DNA of 64,000 bases from Prorocentrum cordatum. Its lineage: Eukaryota; Sar; Dinophyceae; Prorocentrales; Prorocentraceae. Below the pieces are notes generated by a model. It worked only from the letters and a program-made list of their open reading frames with translations, was not told where the DNA came from and searched no databases. Within the stretch, counting starts at the first letter, position 1. Every line of letters starts with the position of its first letter. Both the position numbers and the translations under genes were made by a program. Positions 1 to 8,983 of this stretch are shown piece by piece. The stretch is from assembly GCA_963575745.1 (NCBI GenBank), contig CAUYUJ010016153.1, forward strand, positions 40,300 through 104,299, in the 5' to 3' direction.

Positions 1-52
1 AGGAGGAGGAGGAGGAGGAGGAGGAGGAGGAGGAGGAGGAGGAGGAGGAGGG
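1..52. repeat. (GGA)n microsatellite
   Basis: Uninterrupted GGA trinucleotide repeat at the left edge of the window; it may continue outside. Positions 53-238 that follow are GC-rich with no recognisable gene. Confidence 0.95.
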
Positions 53-238
53 CTGAGGAGGGCAGGGCGGGCATGTCGACTGGGGCCCCAGGGCGCGACC
101 GCCGGGCCCAGGGGGTCTCTGGCAGCGCGACGCTGCTGCTGGTGAGGATGTCGCTGCCGCAGCTCCTCGAGGCCGCCCGGCTGCGCGCCCCCCGGGGGGC
201 GGCGAGTGGGGGACGGAAGGTCCGCGGACGACATTCAG

Positions 239-398
239 GAGGGGAAAAAACACACAGACACAATTAATCGGCGATTCCTAGAAAATATTGGAAAATATGG
301 GAAGTAGGGGGGGAAGACAAGGACCCAGAAAATATAGGAAAATATGGGGGATATTTTTATTTGTGTGTATTTATTTGTGTGTCACAGTTCCCCTTCAG
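239..398 (+). mobile_element. Introner-like ~160-bp interspersed repeat, copy 1
   Basis: First of six copies (plus one fragment) of a family that opens with GAGGGGAAAAAACACACAG, has a middle rich in GGAAAATATGGG and GGGGGAAGACA, and closes with TTTATTTGTGTGTCCCAGGG then CCCCTTC. The ends are imperfect inverted repeats (GAGGGGAA...ACACACA against the reverse complement GAAGGGGAA...ACACACA). This copy is preceded by CAG and followed by AG, so it can be read as a GA..AG intron. Whether it is ever spliced is inference. Other copies are at 10907, 18863, 24283, 26603 and 54864, with a 3' fragment at 20204. Confidence 0.75.
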
Positions 399-414
399 AC
401 ATGTGTGCAACGTA

Positions 415-584
415 CAGTCAAGACGTTGAAATAAGGAACAGTTTTTGAGTTCGGAAGGGGCTCGACGTTCCTTAGGCTCCTCCCTCGCTGTTCCTCCTTG
501 CCCTCCTCGGGCACGGCGGCGCCTCTGGGGCCAAAACGGGGCTTCGTTCCTTCTTTGGCGTTCCTTCTTTCAGCGGCCCGACGG
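415..584. mobile_element. TA-flanked MITE family, divergent copy
   Basis: Begins CAGTCAAGACGTTGAAATAA, ends in the inverted counterpart TTCAGCGGCCCGACGG, and is bordered on both sides by TA (413-414 and 585-586). It is the most diverged of four copies; the others are at 18209, 24525 and 28404. TA borders fit Tc1/mariner-type insertion, but no transposase is present. Confidence 0.6.
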
Positions 585-1094
585 TACCACGGTGGCGCCT
601 CTCGAGGCGGCGCCGATCCTCGACCCGGGCATGGTGCGGTGCACAGTTTCCCGGCACGCGGAGCCGGACAAGCTATGCATCGTGCGGTGCAGGGGCGCCG
701 TTCTCGCAGAAGGGGCGGAGGGGAGGGGGGGGGCGAGGGAGGGAGGCATGGGCGTGGACGAACAGGTTCGGCAGGGCCGAGCTTCGTGACATTTTCGCTG
801 CCGTGTTGGGCGCCTGCATGAGGTATCGCAGTGCAGGGTGAATGGTTTGGTGACGCTTCGGTCGCTTGCGCTAGGTCATGAGGCCGTGAGAGAAGCCGAC
901 GTCTTTCAGTCAAATTGGGTCGCTTTTTGTCTTTGGAGTTTTTAGTGTCATTTTCGAATGGGACGTTTGTTTTTCTGCCACGCTCGTAGGACAACCGTCG
1001 AGCGGATATACATTCACGGCTTGAAACGCGGATAGGCCGGTACGCCCAAACGCCGACCAATTTCGCGATTGTTTAGGTCGCCAGAGTCAGTGCT

Positions 1095-1222
1095 TGCTGC
1101 AGGCGCGGAGGTGCGTAGCAATGCCACCTCCGCGCATGCAACGCCAAGGGTGCGTAGCAATTCCGCCTCGGGTCAGAAGCTCCGCCGGGTGTGTGTGTGT
1201 GTGTGTGCGTGTAGCAATGCCT
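1095..1222. repeat. Short repeats GTGCGTAGCAATGCC with a hairpin
   Basis: The motif GTGCGTAGCAATGCC or a close variant occurs three times (about 1110, 1149, 1206). The first lies in a hairpin with 12-bp arms GCGCGGAGGTGG/CCACCTCCGCGC. A short GT run sits at 1190-1212. Function unknown. Confidence 0.5.
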
Positions 1223-1245
1223 CCCTCGGCAGCAGGACAGTTTAT

Positions 1246-1267
1246 GTCCAGACTATTTTGGCTCAAG
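1246..1267 (+). other. Relic of dinoflagellate spliced leader (DinoSL)
   Basis: The last 13 bases, ATTTTGGCTCAAG, match exactly the 3' end of the 22-nt leader that dinoflagellates trans-splice onto mRNAs. The upstream TCC and AG also align to TCCGTAGCC, with small gaps. An exact 13-mer is expected about 0.002 times by chance on both strands of 64 kb. Genomic relics of this kind arise when a trans-spliced mRNA is reverse-transcribed and inserted, so the DNA just downstream is probably a decayed retroposed cDNA. Confidence 0.6.
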
Positions 1268-1276
1268 GCCCGCGCG

Positions 1277-1420
1277 ATGGGCAAAACAAATGACAACGAA
1301 ACACACAAAACTGTCACTCAGCAGCTCCGACAATTCAAACGAATTGTTGTGTCTACGAATACGTTACTTTGCGAGCGCTTCGGCTGGGAGGATAGATGTG
1401 TGTACTCATACGTTACTTAA
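1277..1420 (+). CDS. Short ORF directly after the spliced-leader relic, unknown
   Basis: A 47-codon reading frame begins with the first ATG after the leader relic, ten bases downstream, where a start would lie in a trans-spliced mRNA. The peptide starts MGKTNDNETHKTVTQQLRQF and matches no family I recognise. The 3' part contains imperfect copies of GTTGTGTCTACNNATACGTT (about 1343, 1398 and, beyond the stop, 1427), so part of it may be simple duplication. It could be a fragment of a retroposed gene or chance. From 1421 to 1848 I see nothing else. Confidence 0.2.
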   Translation: MGKTNDNETHKTVTQQLRQFKRIVVSTNTLLCERFGWEDRCVYSYVT

Positions 1421-1848
1421 CTAATGGTTGTGTCTACTGATGCGTCGCTTGGATAGCCACATTTTGATCACGGATCTCTTGCACATCTTTCGAACGAATG
1501 CGCGCGGCGCTAGAGTGAGAGCCCCATTTTGGAATCCACCTGCTTTCGATCCGTGAAACTCTTTCTACACCTTAGGCGATGCTTAAGAGAACCCACGTTT
1601 TCGGCCAGAGTCTCGAGTATTCTAACGTTTCAATGTGAATCTTAAGATTTTAATGGAAATGCTGGGTTTTTAGTCAAGTTCTGGGACCATGAATTTCTGA
1701 ACCCATGATCTCTTAAGCATTTCGCAGGGTCTAGGTTTTGAGCTCGTGACTGGTGAGGACGTCTTGGGCGAAACCGCCCCGGCCCGCCCTGCGGGCCGGT
1801 TCGGGGGTGCGACGTGAAGGGGTTCTCTAGACTCCCGGAAGAATGATG

Positions 1849-2147
1849 GAGGAGGAGGAGTGGGGGAGGAAGGGGAGGCGGAGGAGGAGGGGGGGGAGGA
1901 AGGGGAGGAGGAGGAGGAGGAGGAGGAGGAGGAGGAGAGGAGGAGGAGGAGGAGGAGGAGGAGCAGGAGGAGCAGGAGGAGCAGGACGAGCAGGAGGAGG
2001 GGCAGGAGGAGGACGCAGACGAGGAGGCGCCGCCCAGCCGCAGGCGGCAACGGTGGCCGTCTCCGCCTGCAGCGCCGCCGACCTCGACGCCGCCTGCGGC
2101 CCCCACGAGCGGCCGGGGGCGCGCCCGCGGCACCCGTGCCGCCGAGA

Positions 2148-2224
<77 letters not shown>

Positions 2225-2277
2225 CACGACGACGACGACGACGACAATGACGACGACAACGACGACGACGACGGCGA

Positions 2278-2320
<43 letters not shown>

Positions 2321-2400
2321 CTCTTCGACGGCGATGGCGAAGGCGACGACGAAGGCGACGGTCACGGCGACGGCGACGGCGGCGGCGGCGCGCTGCGGGA
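1849..2400. repeat. GGA/GCAGGA tract, then (CGA)n and (GGCGAC)n
   Basis: Positions 1849-2012 are a GGA-rich purine tract. Positions 2148-2270 are nearly pure CGA, passing into GGCGAC hexamers to about 2390. The long frames here encode homopolymers (poly-Arg, poly-Val, poly-Thr, poly-Ser) and should not be taken as genes. Confidence 0.9.
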
Positions 2401-2419
2401 GGGAGGGATCCAGGCCTCC

Positions 2420-2505
2420 CAGATGGGGTCGTTGGGTCGTCGCGCCGAATCGCCGAGGCATCGGCGATGCATTGGCGATGCGTCGCGATCCTACGACCCC
2501 ATCTG
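2420..2505. mobile_element. Foldback element with AGATGGGGTCG ends, copy 1
   Basis: The left end AGATGGGGTCGTTGGGTCG is mirrored by the right end CGATCCTACGACCCCATCT. The centre is built from GGCGATGCAT palindromes. A related, longer copy starts at 4625. It is non-coding and could be a MITE. Confidence 0.5.
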
Positions 2506-2701
2506 CCCAGACCCCATCAATAAGGCATCTAGGGTGGGTGGAGGGGGGTCGGCGGCTACAACGGGTGTGGCTACGCTGTGGTGTGGTTTGCCATCGTCCC
2601 CGTTGATTTTGCCCAACCATCCTGTAGTGTTGGGTCTTCGTTTCGAAGAGACAGTCCCCGCGTTCCTCTCCGCTTCTCCTCCTCTTCTCCTCCCTCTTCC
2701 A

Positions 2702-3535
2702 TGCGTTTCACCCACCCAGTGCAGCGTTTCGTGGCCCCATAAGGGGGCTCCACCGAAGGTCCCAGTGGCACCGCCCGCATGCGTCTGCCACCACCCAGCA
2801 CAGCCCTTGCTCCTGCGTTTCACTCACCCAGTACAGCGTTTCGTGGCCCCATAGGGGGCTCCAGGGAAGGTCCCAGTGGTACCGCCCGCATGCGTCCGCC
2901 ACCACCCAGCACAGCCCTTGCTCCCTGCGTTTCACCCACCCAGTACAGCGCTTCGTGGCCCCATAGGGAGCTCCACCGAAGGTCCCAGTGGCACCGCCCG
3001 CATGCGTCCGCCACCACCCAGCACAGCCCTCGCTCCCTGCGTTTCACCCACCCAGTGCAGCGTTTCGTGGCCCCATTAAGGGGGCTCCACCGAAGGTCCC
3101 AGTGGCACCGCTCGCATGCGTCCGCCACCACCCAGCACAGCCCTTGCTCCCTGCGTTTCACCCATCCAGTACAGCGTTTCGTGGCCCCATAGGGCGCTCC
3201 ACGGATGGTCCCAGTGGCACCGCCCACATGCGTCCGCCACCACCCAGCACAGCCCTTGCTCCCTGCTTTTCACCCACCCAGTACAGCGTTTCGTGGATAG
3301 GGAGCTCCACCGAAGGTCCCAGTGGCACCGCCCGCATGCGTCCGCCACCACCCAGCACAGCCCTTGCTCCCTGCGTTTCACCCACCCAGTACAGCGCTTC
3401 GTGGCCCCATTAGGGGGCTCCAGGGAAGGTCCCAGTGGTACCGCCCGCATGTGTCCGCCACCACCCAACACGGCCCCTGCTCCCTGCGTTTGACCCACAC
3501 ACGACAGCGTTTCGTGGTCCCATAGGGAGCGCCAC
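2702..3535. repeat. 112-bp tandem repeat, about 7.5 copies
   Basis: Units start TGCGTTTCACCCACCCAG at 2702, 2814, 2926, 3038, 3152, 3264, 3372 and 3485, giving periods of 108-114 bp. One unit is shortened near 3295. The period is not a multiple of three and every frame reads the same low-information peptide, so this is a minisatellite rather than a repeat protein. Confidence 0.95.
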
Positions 3536-3704
3536 TTGCGGCACTCACAACTGCATATTTCGCCGCTGCGAAAGTTCGGCCAACATTCAACGCCTCCCGG
3601 TAGGCGACGACGCCCCAGTACAACGTTGGCGGTGGGCCCGTTAGGCCGCGGGGCCCCAGTGCAATGTTCGGTTGAAGCATTTTTCGCTCCAGTCTCGGGC
3701 GGCA

Positions 3705-3860
3705 CCGCCCTTTCGAAATCGAGCCCGCGGGTTTCGAAATCCAGTCGAGCTCGTTTTGGGGAGGAAGTCCTAGGCGAAAGCCGCATTTCGAAATCAAGCC
3801 CGAGGGTTTCGAAATCCAGTCGAGCTCGTAAGTCCTCAGCGAAAACTGCATTTTCGAGTT
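3705..3860 (-). repeat. TTCGAAAT repeat units, inverted block
   Basis: Two to three diverged units containing TTCGAAATC and GAGGAAGTCCTAGGCGAAAG, which are reverse complements of the direct array at 3960-4275. Together the blocks form a large interrupted inverted repeat. Confidence 0.7.
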
Positions 3861-3959
3861 GTCGGGTCAGGGCTTTTAACATTTGAAATGCCAAGCGGTG
3901 TGGCCATTTCGAAACGGCGGTTTCGCTTGATACTTCCTTGCGAAAAACGATTTCGAACG

Positions 3960-4275
3960 ATTGCGAAACTTTCGGGCTCGATTTCGAAATGGCGCTCCCG
4001 CCTAGGACTGCCGCAAACATAGAATTCGAAACCTTTCTGCTTCGATTTCGAAATGGCGCTCCCGCACAGGACTTCCTCAAACATAGAAGTCGAAACCTTT
4101 CTGCCTCGATTTCGAAATGGCGCTCCCGCACAGGACTTCCTGCAACATGAGGTTCGGCATTTGTTCCGTTCGAACTCGAAATGGCGCTCCCGCCCAGGAC
4201 CTCCCCAAAACAAAATTCGAAACCTTCGGGACCGATTTCGAAATGGCGCTTCCGCCCAGGACTTCCTCAATCAAG
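3960..4275 (+). repeat. 64-bp tandem repeat with TTCGAAATGGCGCTCCCGC
   Basis: The motif GATTTCGAAATGGCGCTCC recurs at 3980, 4044, 4108, 4172 and 4234 (62-64 bp spacing), followed in each unit by a variant of CAGGACTTCCTCAAACATAG. A CGA/CCA microsatellite follows at 4290-4333. Nothing recognisable lies between 4341 and 4624. Confidence 0.9.
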
Positions 4276-4624
4276 ACTACGATCAGAATCACGACCACGA
4301 CCACGACCACCACGACGACGACGACGACGACGACTCATTTTGACTAGTTCCGCTTGTGGTCACATTCTCGGCTCCTCTCCTCTCCTCTTTTGGCCAGTCA
4401 TCGTAGGCACGGGGGTGCTAGCGTCAAGGTGATTATCGGCGTTCGGCTGCTCATAGGTTCTGTGGTGCTCTCAGGCTTTGGAGTGATGCTCACGGCCGTC
4501 GTGGTGTTCATAACCAATGTGATGCCCAAGCGTTGTTTAGCTGAAAACACAAAACGGGTCAAAACTTTCGTAGCGCCGATGTATGGTTGGGTCTTTCGCC
4601 AGGCTAATTTTAGGTTCTCGGAGT

Positions 4625-4755
4625 AGATGGGGTCGGTGGATCGCGTCGCATCGCCGATGCATCGCATCGGTGGGGCCGACGGCGCCGATGCATCGCCGAC
4701 GTCTCCGTTGCGCTGCCGATGTGTCGGCGATGCATCCGCGATGGGAGGCCTCCAG
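4625..4755. mobile_element. Foldback element with AGATGGGGTCG end, copy 2
   Basis: Starts AGATGGGGTCGGTGGATCGC, matching the reverse complement of the right end of the element at 2420. It continues through repeated GCATCGCCGATGCATCGC palindromes to GGGAGGCCTCC. From 4756 to 5010 I see no gene. Confidence 0.45.
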
Positions 4756-5085
4756 AGGAGGTGGAGGGTGGATGGGGGAAGTGAGACGGGTTATGCCTTC
4801 TCAGAAGGCGCGGAGCTTCTCAGACGCCTTCCTGTCGTCAAGAAGCTCTCTGCGTCTTCGACGGAGGCTCAGACGCCTTCGCAGAATGCCGGAGGCCTTC
4901 TGAGCCTCCCGAGAAGGCCTGCCCTTTTCCTCCCTGGGCGCGCCTCCGAGGGGAGTTGAGAGAGGGTAGGGGGTATGGGATAAGGAGGGGGAGGGGGTCT
5001 GGGAGCGAGGATGGGGCATAATGTGTGGGGGGGAGGAGGGAATCGGAATCGGAATCGGAACAGACGCGAAGCGTCACAACACACT

Positions 5086-7299
5086 CTAGGCCTTGGGATT
5101 CAAACCTCTGGTCAGCCTGTCGAGGTATTCCCGCCGCTTGGGAGTCAAGCGGACCTCGACACAAGGCTTAGCAAGATCTCGAATCTGCTCAGACCCAAAT
5201 CTGACACATCTGCGACAATACCACATACGATTGACCGCATTATACAACATGGTATGAGAGCTATGTGTGACCCCCCCCCCTATGTGCACTCCTGACCCTG
5301 GGGCCGCCCTGTATAAATCACCACGAACAAGAATGGGCGGCGCGCACGGGGAGCCTAGCCAGGCGGTCCTGGCCGCCTTGCTCGCACACGTGAAACACCT
5401 GACGCACCGCCGTCCCTGCGGGTCGACCCTGTGAGAAGACGCAAAGAGGGCGACAGCCGAGGGTGCAGGCGGTGGTGGCATGGGAGAGGGGCGAGATGGA
5501 GGGGGAGAAGGAGCAGCAGGCACGACGTTGGGCGACGGGGAGTGCTGATCAGGCTTGCTGTTCGTGACACGCAACACGTCCAGGTTGACCCTCATTCGCC
5601 TTTTCCGTATCAACGCTGCCTTACTCTCAACTTCCAATACCCTCATTCTCTGATTTTGGGGTAACCTGCACTCGCGTGCAGCAATGCCAGACAGCTCATC
5701 AACCACTGTATTACCCACGATAACATGCATGGGAAGCTGCCTCCCAAGCGCCTCACGCGCCGACAAGTGCGAAGGAACCCAAAGGACTACGACCTCGTGC
5801 TCTGGGCGTTCCTGCTCCTCCAAGACCTTCCCAATTTTCCTCCACATGCTGGCGAGCTCCCCCCCAGGCTCACGATACCTCCTTGCCCACCATCCTTCCA
5901 CCACCGCCTCGTTGTCCGACACATAGACGACAGGACCGATGGTATACCGAATAGTGAGTTCAAGCCCAGCAAGCTCTCCAAGAGGAACAGATTGATGAGG
6001 CCCAACCAAGGGCCCAAATAAACCCACAGAGATCTGAGGAGGATCAAAACTACGCATACTCGCAACACCGATGCCAACTCTTCTGAAGAGGGCGCTCTTG
6101 GAGTCGGGACCTCCAGACGCATCCCTGAAGACGAGAGCAGGGTTATCCTCGCTCCCGACCCCAAGACATCCCGCAAAAGGCTCCGAGCTATTCAGACCAA
6201 TGGTACTCCAACTCTCGGCCTGAGCTGGGGGGTCGACACTGACCCAGCCCGACGGGATCAAACCCCGCATCCAGAAAGACGCGGACATCTCGCCCTGAGT
6301 CAGAGCCTGACTCACAAGTGCCTCCGATGCGGTGTAAATTTCATGCCCCGTGTTGCATTCACACAGCCAATATCGGTGCAGGGGATCCTCACGCGCCTTC
6401 CTACACCTAGGACAAAGGTCATCAGCAATGAGCCCTAAATCCTTACGCCGAGGCTGGGTCCAGGATCCCCCCACCGCAATATTGACGAGGACCTCAGCGA
6501 GCTGCCGTCCCTTGGACACGGACTGCAGCTGCTGAATGAGTTGCCTCAAAGAGCCGTTGCTGGCACCTCCTTCCAAGCCAGCGCCGCAGAAATGCTCAGC
6601 GGCCTGACGCCACAGGAGGCTGGCCTGGTCGGCCTCGAATTCAAGCAACAGATCTCTGGCTTGGTCCATGCCCACGAGTTGAACATCGTGGAACTGCCAC
6701 TCACTGGAAACGCCATCACCCGCGTTGGGAACCTCCCACACGTCAGCAGACCGAGGGACCCATCCCACCTGCAACAGATGCGCAATGGTGGCTGAGACTG
6801 GGCCTCGGATGTGGCGGGCGTACTCGTTGGGCTGGAGCTTCCTAAACTGATCCAAGATGATGGGCCAAACCTTCCTAACTCCTGGCCTCACTTGCGGGTC
6901 ATGGATCCAAATCCTAAGCCATTCTCGAATGCAAGACGTGGGGAGTCTGATCCCAGGGTCGAAGCCAGGGGTCCTCAGATCCAGCAGAGTGGTTAAATAC
7001 CGCCCCTTTTTGGCCGCTCCTGAGACCGCTCCCAAACGCCTCCGAAGGGTAAGAAGTTGCGTCCCGAAGACTCTGTAGATCTGCATCCCGTAAGTAGAGG
7101 CCGCCTGAGGCCCACCCAGCTCCACCTTCTTAGTCACCAGGTACCTCCGAGTGGCCCTCGCGAAGCCCCGCAATTTGTGGCTCTGGTTGTTCCCCTTGAC
7201 GACCCTCTGCCTCCTAGTAGCTCTAGCGAGCCGCTTCCCAAGACCCTGATCAACTCCTAGATAAGCAGCCTGAAGCACTGGTTGTACTTGGATGCCCAT
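5086..7299 (-). CDS. RT thumb, Cys-His knuckle and RNase H ORF of a LINE
   Basis: A 737-codon open frame; the same frame is open back to 7479, so ATG at 7299 is only the first internal Met. Residues 296-313 form a CPRC..H..C knuckle like the zf-RVT domain that follows RT in plant-type LINEs. Residues 390-540 are RNase H: D393 in FRDASG, E442, SDNEAV with D462, WVPSH with H511, and GNTVVDELS with D534. A proline-rich linker follows (586-612). Then come C632/C635/C638/C652 and H679/H682 with YCRRC (695-698) and C713, a second possible metal-binding module also seen in the element at 36.3-41.8 kb. Family assignment rests on these ordered motifs. Retrotransposon polyproteins would use this region for RNA removal and nucleic-acid binding during target-primed reverse transcription. 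Confidence 0.85.
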   Translation of the reverse strand: MGIQVQPVLQAAYLGVDQGLGKRLARATRRQRVVKGNNQSHKLRGFARATRRYLVTKKVELGGPQAASTYGMQIYRVFGTQLLTLRRRLGAVSGAAKKGRYLTTLLDLRTPGFDPGIRLPTSCIREWLRIWIHDPQVRPGVRKVWPIILDQFRKLQPNEYARHIRGPVSATIAHLLQVGWVPRSADVWEVPNAGDGVSSEWQFHDVQLVGMDQARDLLLEFEADQASLLWRQAAEHFCGAGLEGGASNGSLRQLIQQLQSVSKGRQLAEVLVNIAVGGSWTQPRRKDLGLIADDLCPRCRKAREDPLHRYWLCECNTGHEIYTASEALVSQALTQGEMSASFWMRGLIPSGWVSVDPPAQAESWSTIGLNSSEPFAGCLGVGSEDNPALVFRDASGGPDSKSALFRRVGIGVASMRSFDPPQISVGLFGPLVGPHQSVPLGELAGLELTIRYTIGPVVYVSDNEAVVEGWWARRYREPGGELASMWRKIGKVLEEQERPEHEVVVLWVPSHLSAREALGRQLPMHVIVGNTVVDELSGIAARECRLPQNQRMRVLEVESKAALIRKRRMRVNLDVLRVTNSKPDQHSPSPNVVPAAPSPPPSRPSPMPPPPAPSAVALFASSHRVDPQGRRCVRCFTCASKAARTAWLGSPCAPPILVRGDLYRAAPGSGVHIGGGVTHSSHTMLYNAVNRMWYCRRCVRFGSEQIRDLAKPCVEVRLTPKRREYLDRLTRGLNPKA

Positions 7300-7479
7300 T
7301 TTCCGAAGCCGTGCAGAGACGTCCTTGGCGACGCTGTGCTTAGAGCAAAGAACGTCGCTCTTGGTGGCCAGGGTGAGCTCCTCACCACGAAAAAAAAGAT
7401 GAGCGTCCTGAATGCTTGACTGTAACTCCTTCCTGACAAACTGCTCCGAGCCGACCGCCGAACCGTCGAGGTCATCGAT

Positions 7480-7722
7480 TCATAACCTGTGACTCATGTT
7501 AACGTGGGTCGTACAAAGCTTCTGGCACACGAAGTAGGTAACACACCGAGCGAACCGAGTCCCGTTCCGAAGCCCCTGCACCACGCTCCTAGTAGGCTGG
7601 AAAGCGATCGAATGTGCACCTATCTGAGAGACCAGCCTCGGCGACAGGCAGGTCTGCAACTCCAGAAAAAGCAGCACGGGAGGATAGCCTAAGCGGAGAG
7701 CATCACGGATAAGACGCGGCCA
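7480..7722 (-). pseudogene. RT palm fragment with in-frame stop before the DD box
   Basis: In the same frame as the RNase H ORF, the codons from about 7720 to 7480 encode an RT segment (DALRLGYPP..., LSPRLVSQIGA..., PTRSVVQGLRNGTRFA...). A TGA at 7480-7482 is followed at once by IDDLDGSAVGSEQF, where the catalytic Y-x-D-D box is expected. The stop therefore lies beside the active-site aspartates and must post-date activity. The N-terminal side is cut by the GGA tract. Confidence 0.7.
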
Positions 7723-7723
7723 T

Positions 7724-7925
7724 AGGAGGAGGAGGAGGAGGAGGAGGAAAAGGAGGAGGAGGAGGAGGAGGAGGAGGAGGAGGAGGAGGAGGAGGAGGAG
7801 AGCTGGGAAGGCGTGAGGAATGGACAAAAAAAGAGGAGGGGATACGATGAGGATGACGACGAGGGTGACGATGACGATGCAAGGATGACGACGAGGGCGA
7901 CGATGACGATGGAGAGGATGATCGC
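7724..7925. repeat. (GGA)n and GACGAT-rich tract
   Basis: 7724-7802 is a GGA repeat; 7848-7925 is an irregular GACGAT/GATGAC tract. From 7926 to 8156 the DNA is GC-rich without a recognisable gene. Confidence 0.9.
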
Positions 7926-8156
7926 GGCGCGGCCAGGGGGAGCCGGCCGCGTACCTGGCGGGCGGGGCCGCGGGAGCGCCGCGGCCGGTGGGCGGGGTCG
8001 GACGGGGCCAGGACGAGGATAGACCCGCTCCAGAGCGCAGGGTCCGGAGCGCCCCCCGAGCGTCCAGGGATGCTCCGAGGAGGCCGCGGCGCCCGAGACG
8101 CCCTCCCGAGCCGCCCGATCTCGGAGGTTCTCGACCTATCCTCGCCCGAATCTTGG

Positions 8157-8278
8157 CATCGCTCGGACGTGTGCACTTTTCCTTCGGCAAGGACCATCGA
8201 GGAGCATCCTTGATCATTTGGCGAAAAAACCACGCACGAAACCGAAAAAAAACACAGGGAATGGACGTCCGAGCGATG
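8157..8278. mobile_element. MITE with CATCGCTCGGACGT ends, copy 1
   Basis: A 122-bp element starting CATCGCTCGGACGT and ending with its exact reverse complement ACGTCCGAGCGATG. The interior (CGAGGACCATC-like, ACGAAACCGAAA) is shared with the 121-bp copy at 21687-21807. It has no coding capacity. Confidence 0.75.
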
Positions 8279-8422
8279 GCGAGGAGCGCGTCCCTCGTCC
8301 CGGCTTCAGTCTTGGGCGGGGCCGCCGGGGCGGCCCTCGGCGGGCTCGGCGCGGCGGGCGTGCCGCGGGCTTGTGGCCCACCGCCGCTCGGCGGCGCTCG
8401 GCGGCAGGCGGCCTGCGGCGGC

Positions 8423-8574
8423 GGCCTGGAACATATCCCTGTCCCTATGCTTGGCACCTCCTCATCACGATGCCGATCTTAGAGATCCCCTTTTTTTTGA
8501 GGGCGCGTCCCCAGGACTGTCATCGCCTTGTGGCGCGTCAACCTTGGGGATAGGGATACGTTCGAGGCTGGTAA
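8423..8574. mobile_element. MITE with TTACCAGCC ends, copy 1
   Basis: Ends GAGGCTGGTAA; the opposite end is CCTGGAACATATCCCTG, with the terminal TTACCAG replaced by GGC repeats. The interior carries GGCACCTCCTCATCACGATG and CAGGACTGTCATCGCC. Three other copies are at 8768, 23756 and 26990. The sequence around it (8320-8422, 8575-8735) is GGCGGCC-rich low complexity, so its target duplication is unclear. Confidence 0.7.
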
Positions 8575-8767
8575 CCTGCGGCGGCCCTGTGGCGGCGGCC
8601 TGCGGCCTGCGGCCTGCGGCCTGCGGCGGGGGCCCGCGGCGGCCGTCGTCGGCCCTTGGGCGGCGTGCGGAGGCTGCCCTCGGAGGCCCTCGGCGGGGCG
8701 GGCCCGCGCCTGTCTCGGGGCGAGTGTAGTGCTCAGGGTCCAGGACTCGGTTGTTCGCTTCCTGGAA

Positions 8768-8925
8768 TTACCAGCTTCGAACTTCTCCCTATCGCTAAGC
8801 TTGACGCGCCAAAAAGCGATGACAGTCCTAGGGATGCGCCCTCAAAACATAGGGGAATCCCTAAGATTGGCATCGTGATGAGGAGATGCCCAGCATGGGG
8901 ATAGGGATATGTTCCAGGCTGGTAA
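8768..8925. mobile_element. MITE with TTACCAGCC ends, copy 2, 5-bp TSD
   Basis: A 158-bp element from TTACCAGCTTCGAAC to GTTCCAGGCTGGTAA, in opposite orientation to copy 1. It is flanked by exact TGGAA duplications (8763-8767 and 8926-8930). This copy and the one at 23756 fix the family boundaries and the 5-bp target duplication. Confidence 0.8.
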
Positions 8926-8983
8926 TGGAAGGCCAGTCGCTGGGGTGCACGCGGTGTGCAGGGTGTGGGGTTTGGGGCTCGCT

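Larger units (their letters stand above)
5010..7722 (-). mobile_element. LINE-like retrotransposon, 3' part
   Basis: Reading on the minus strand from about 7722, the element carries the distal part of a reverse transcriptase, a Cys-His knuckle, an RNase H domain and two C-terminal Cys clusters. It ends after the stop at 5086 with a short tail that becomes a TTCCGA repeat (5039-5060), a common type of non-LTR 3' end. Its 5' half (zinc finger, endonuclease, RT fingers) is missing: at 7724 the homology runs directly into a GGA microsatellite. It is a 5'-truncated copy with an internal stop, so dead, but less decayed than the other elements here. Confidence 0.85.
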
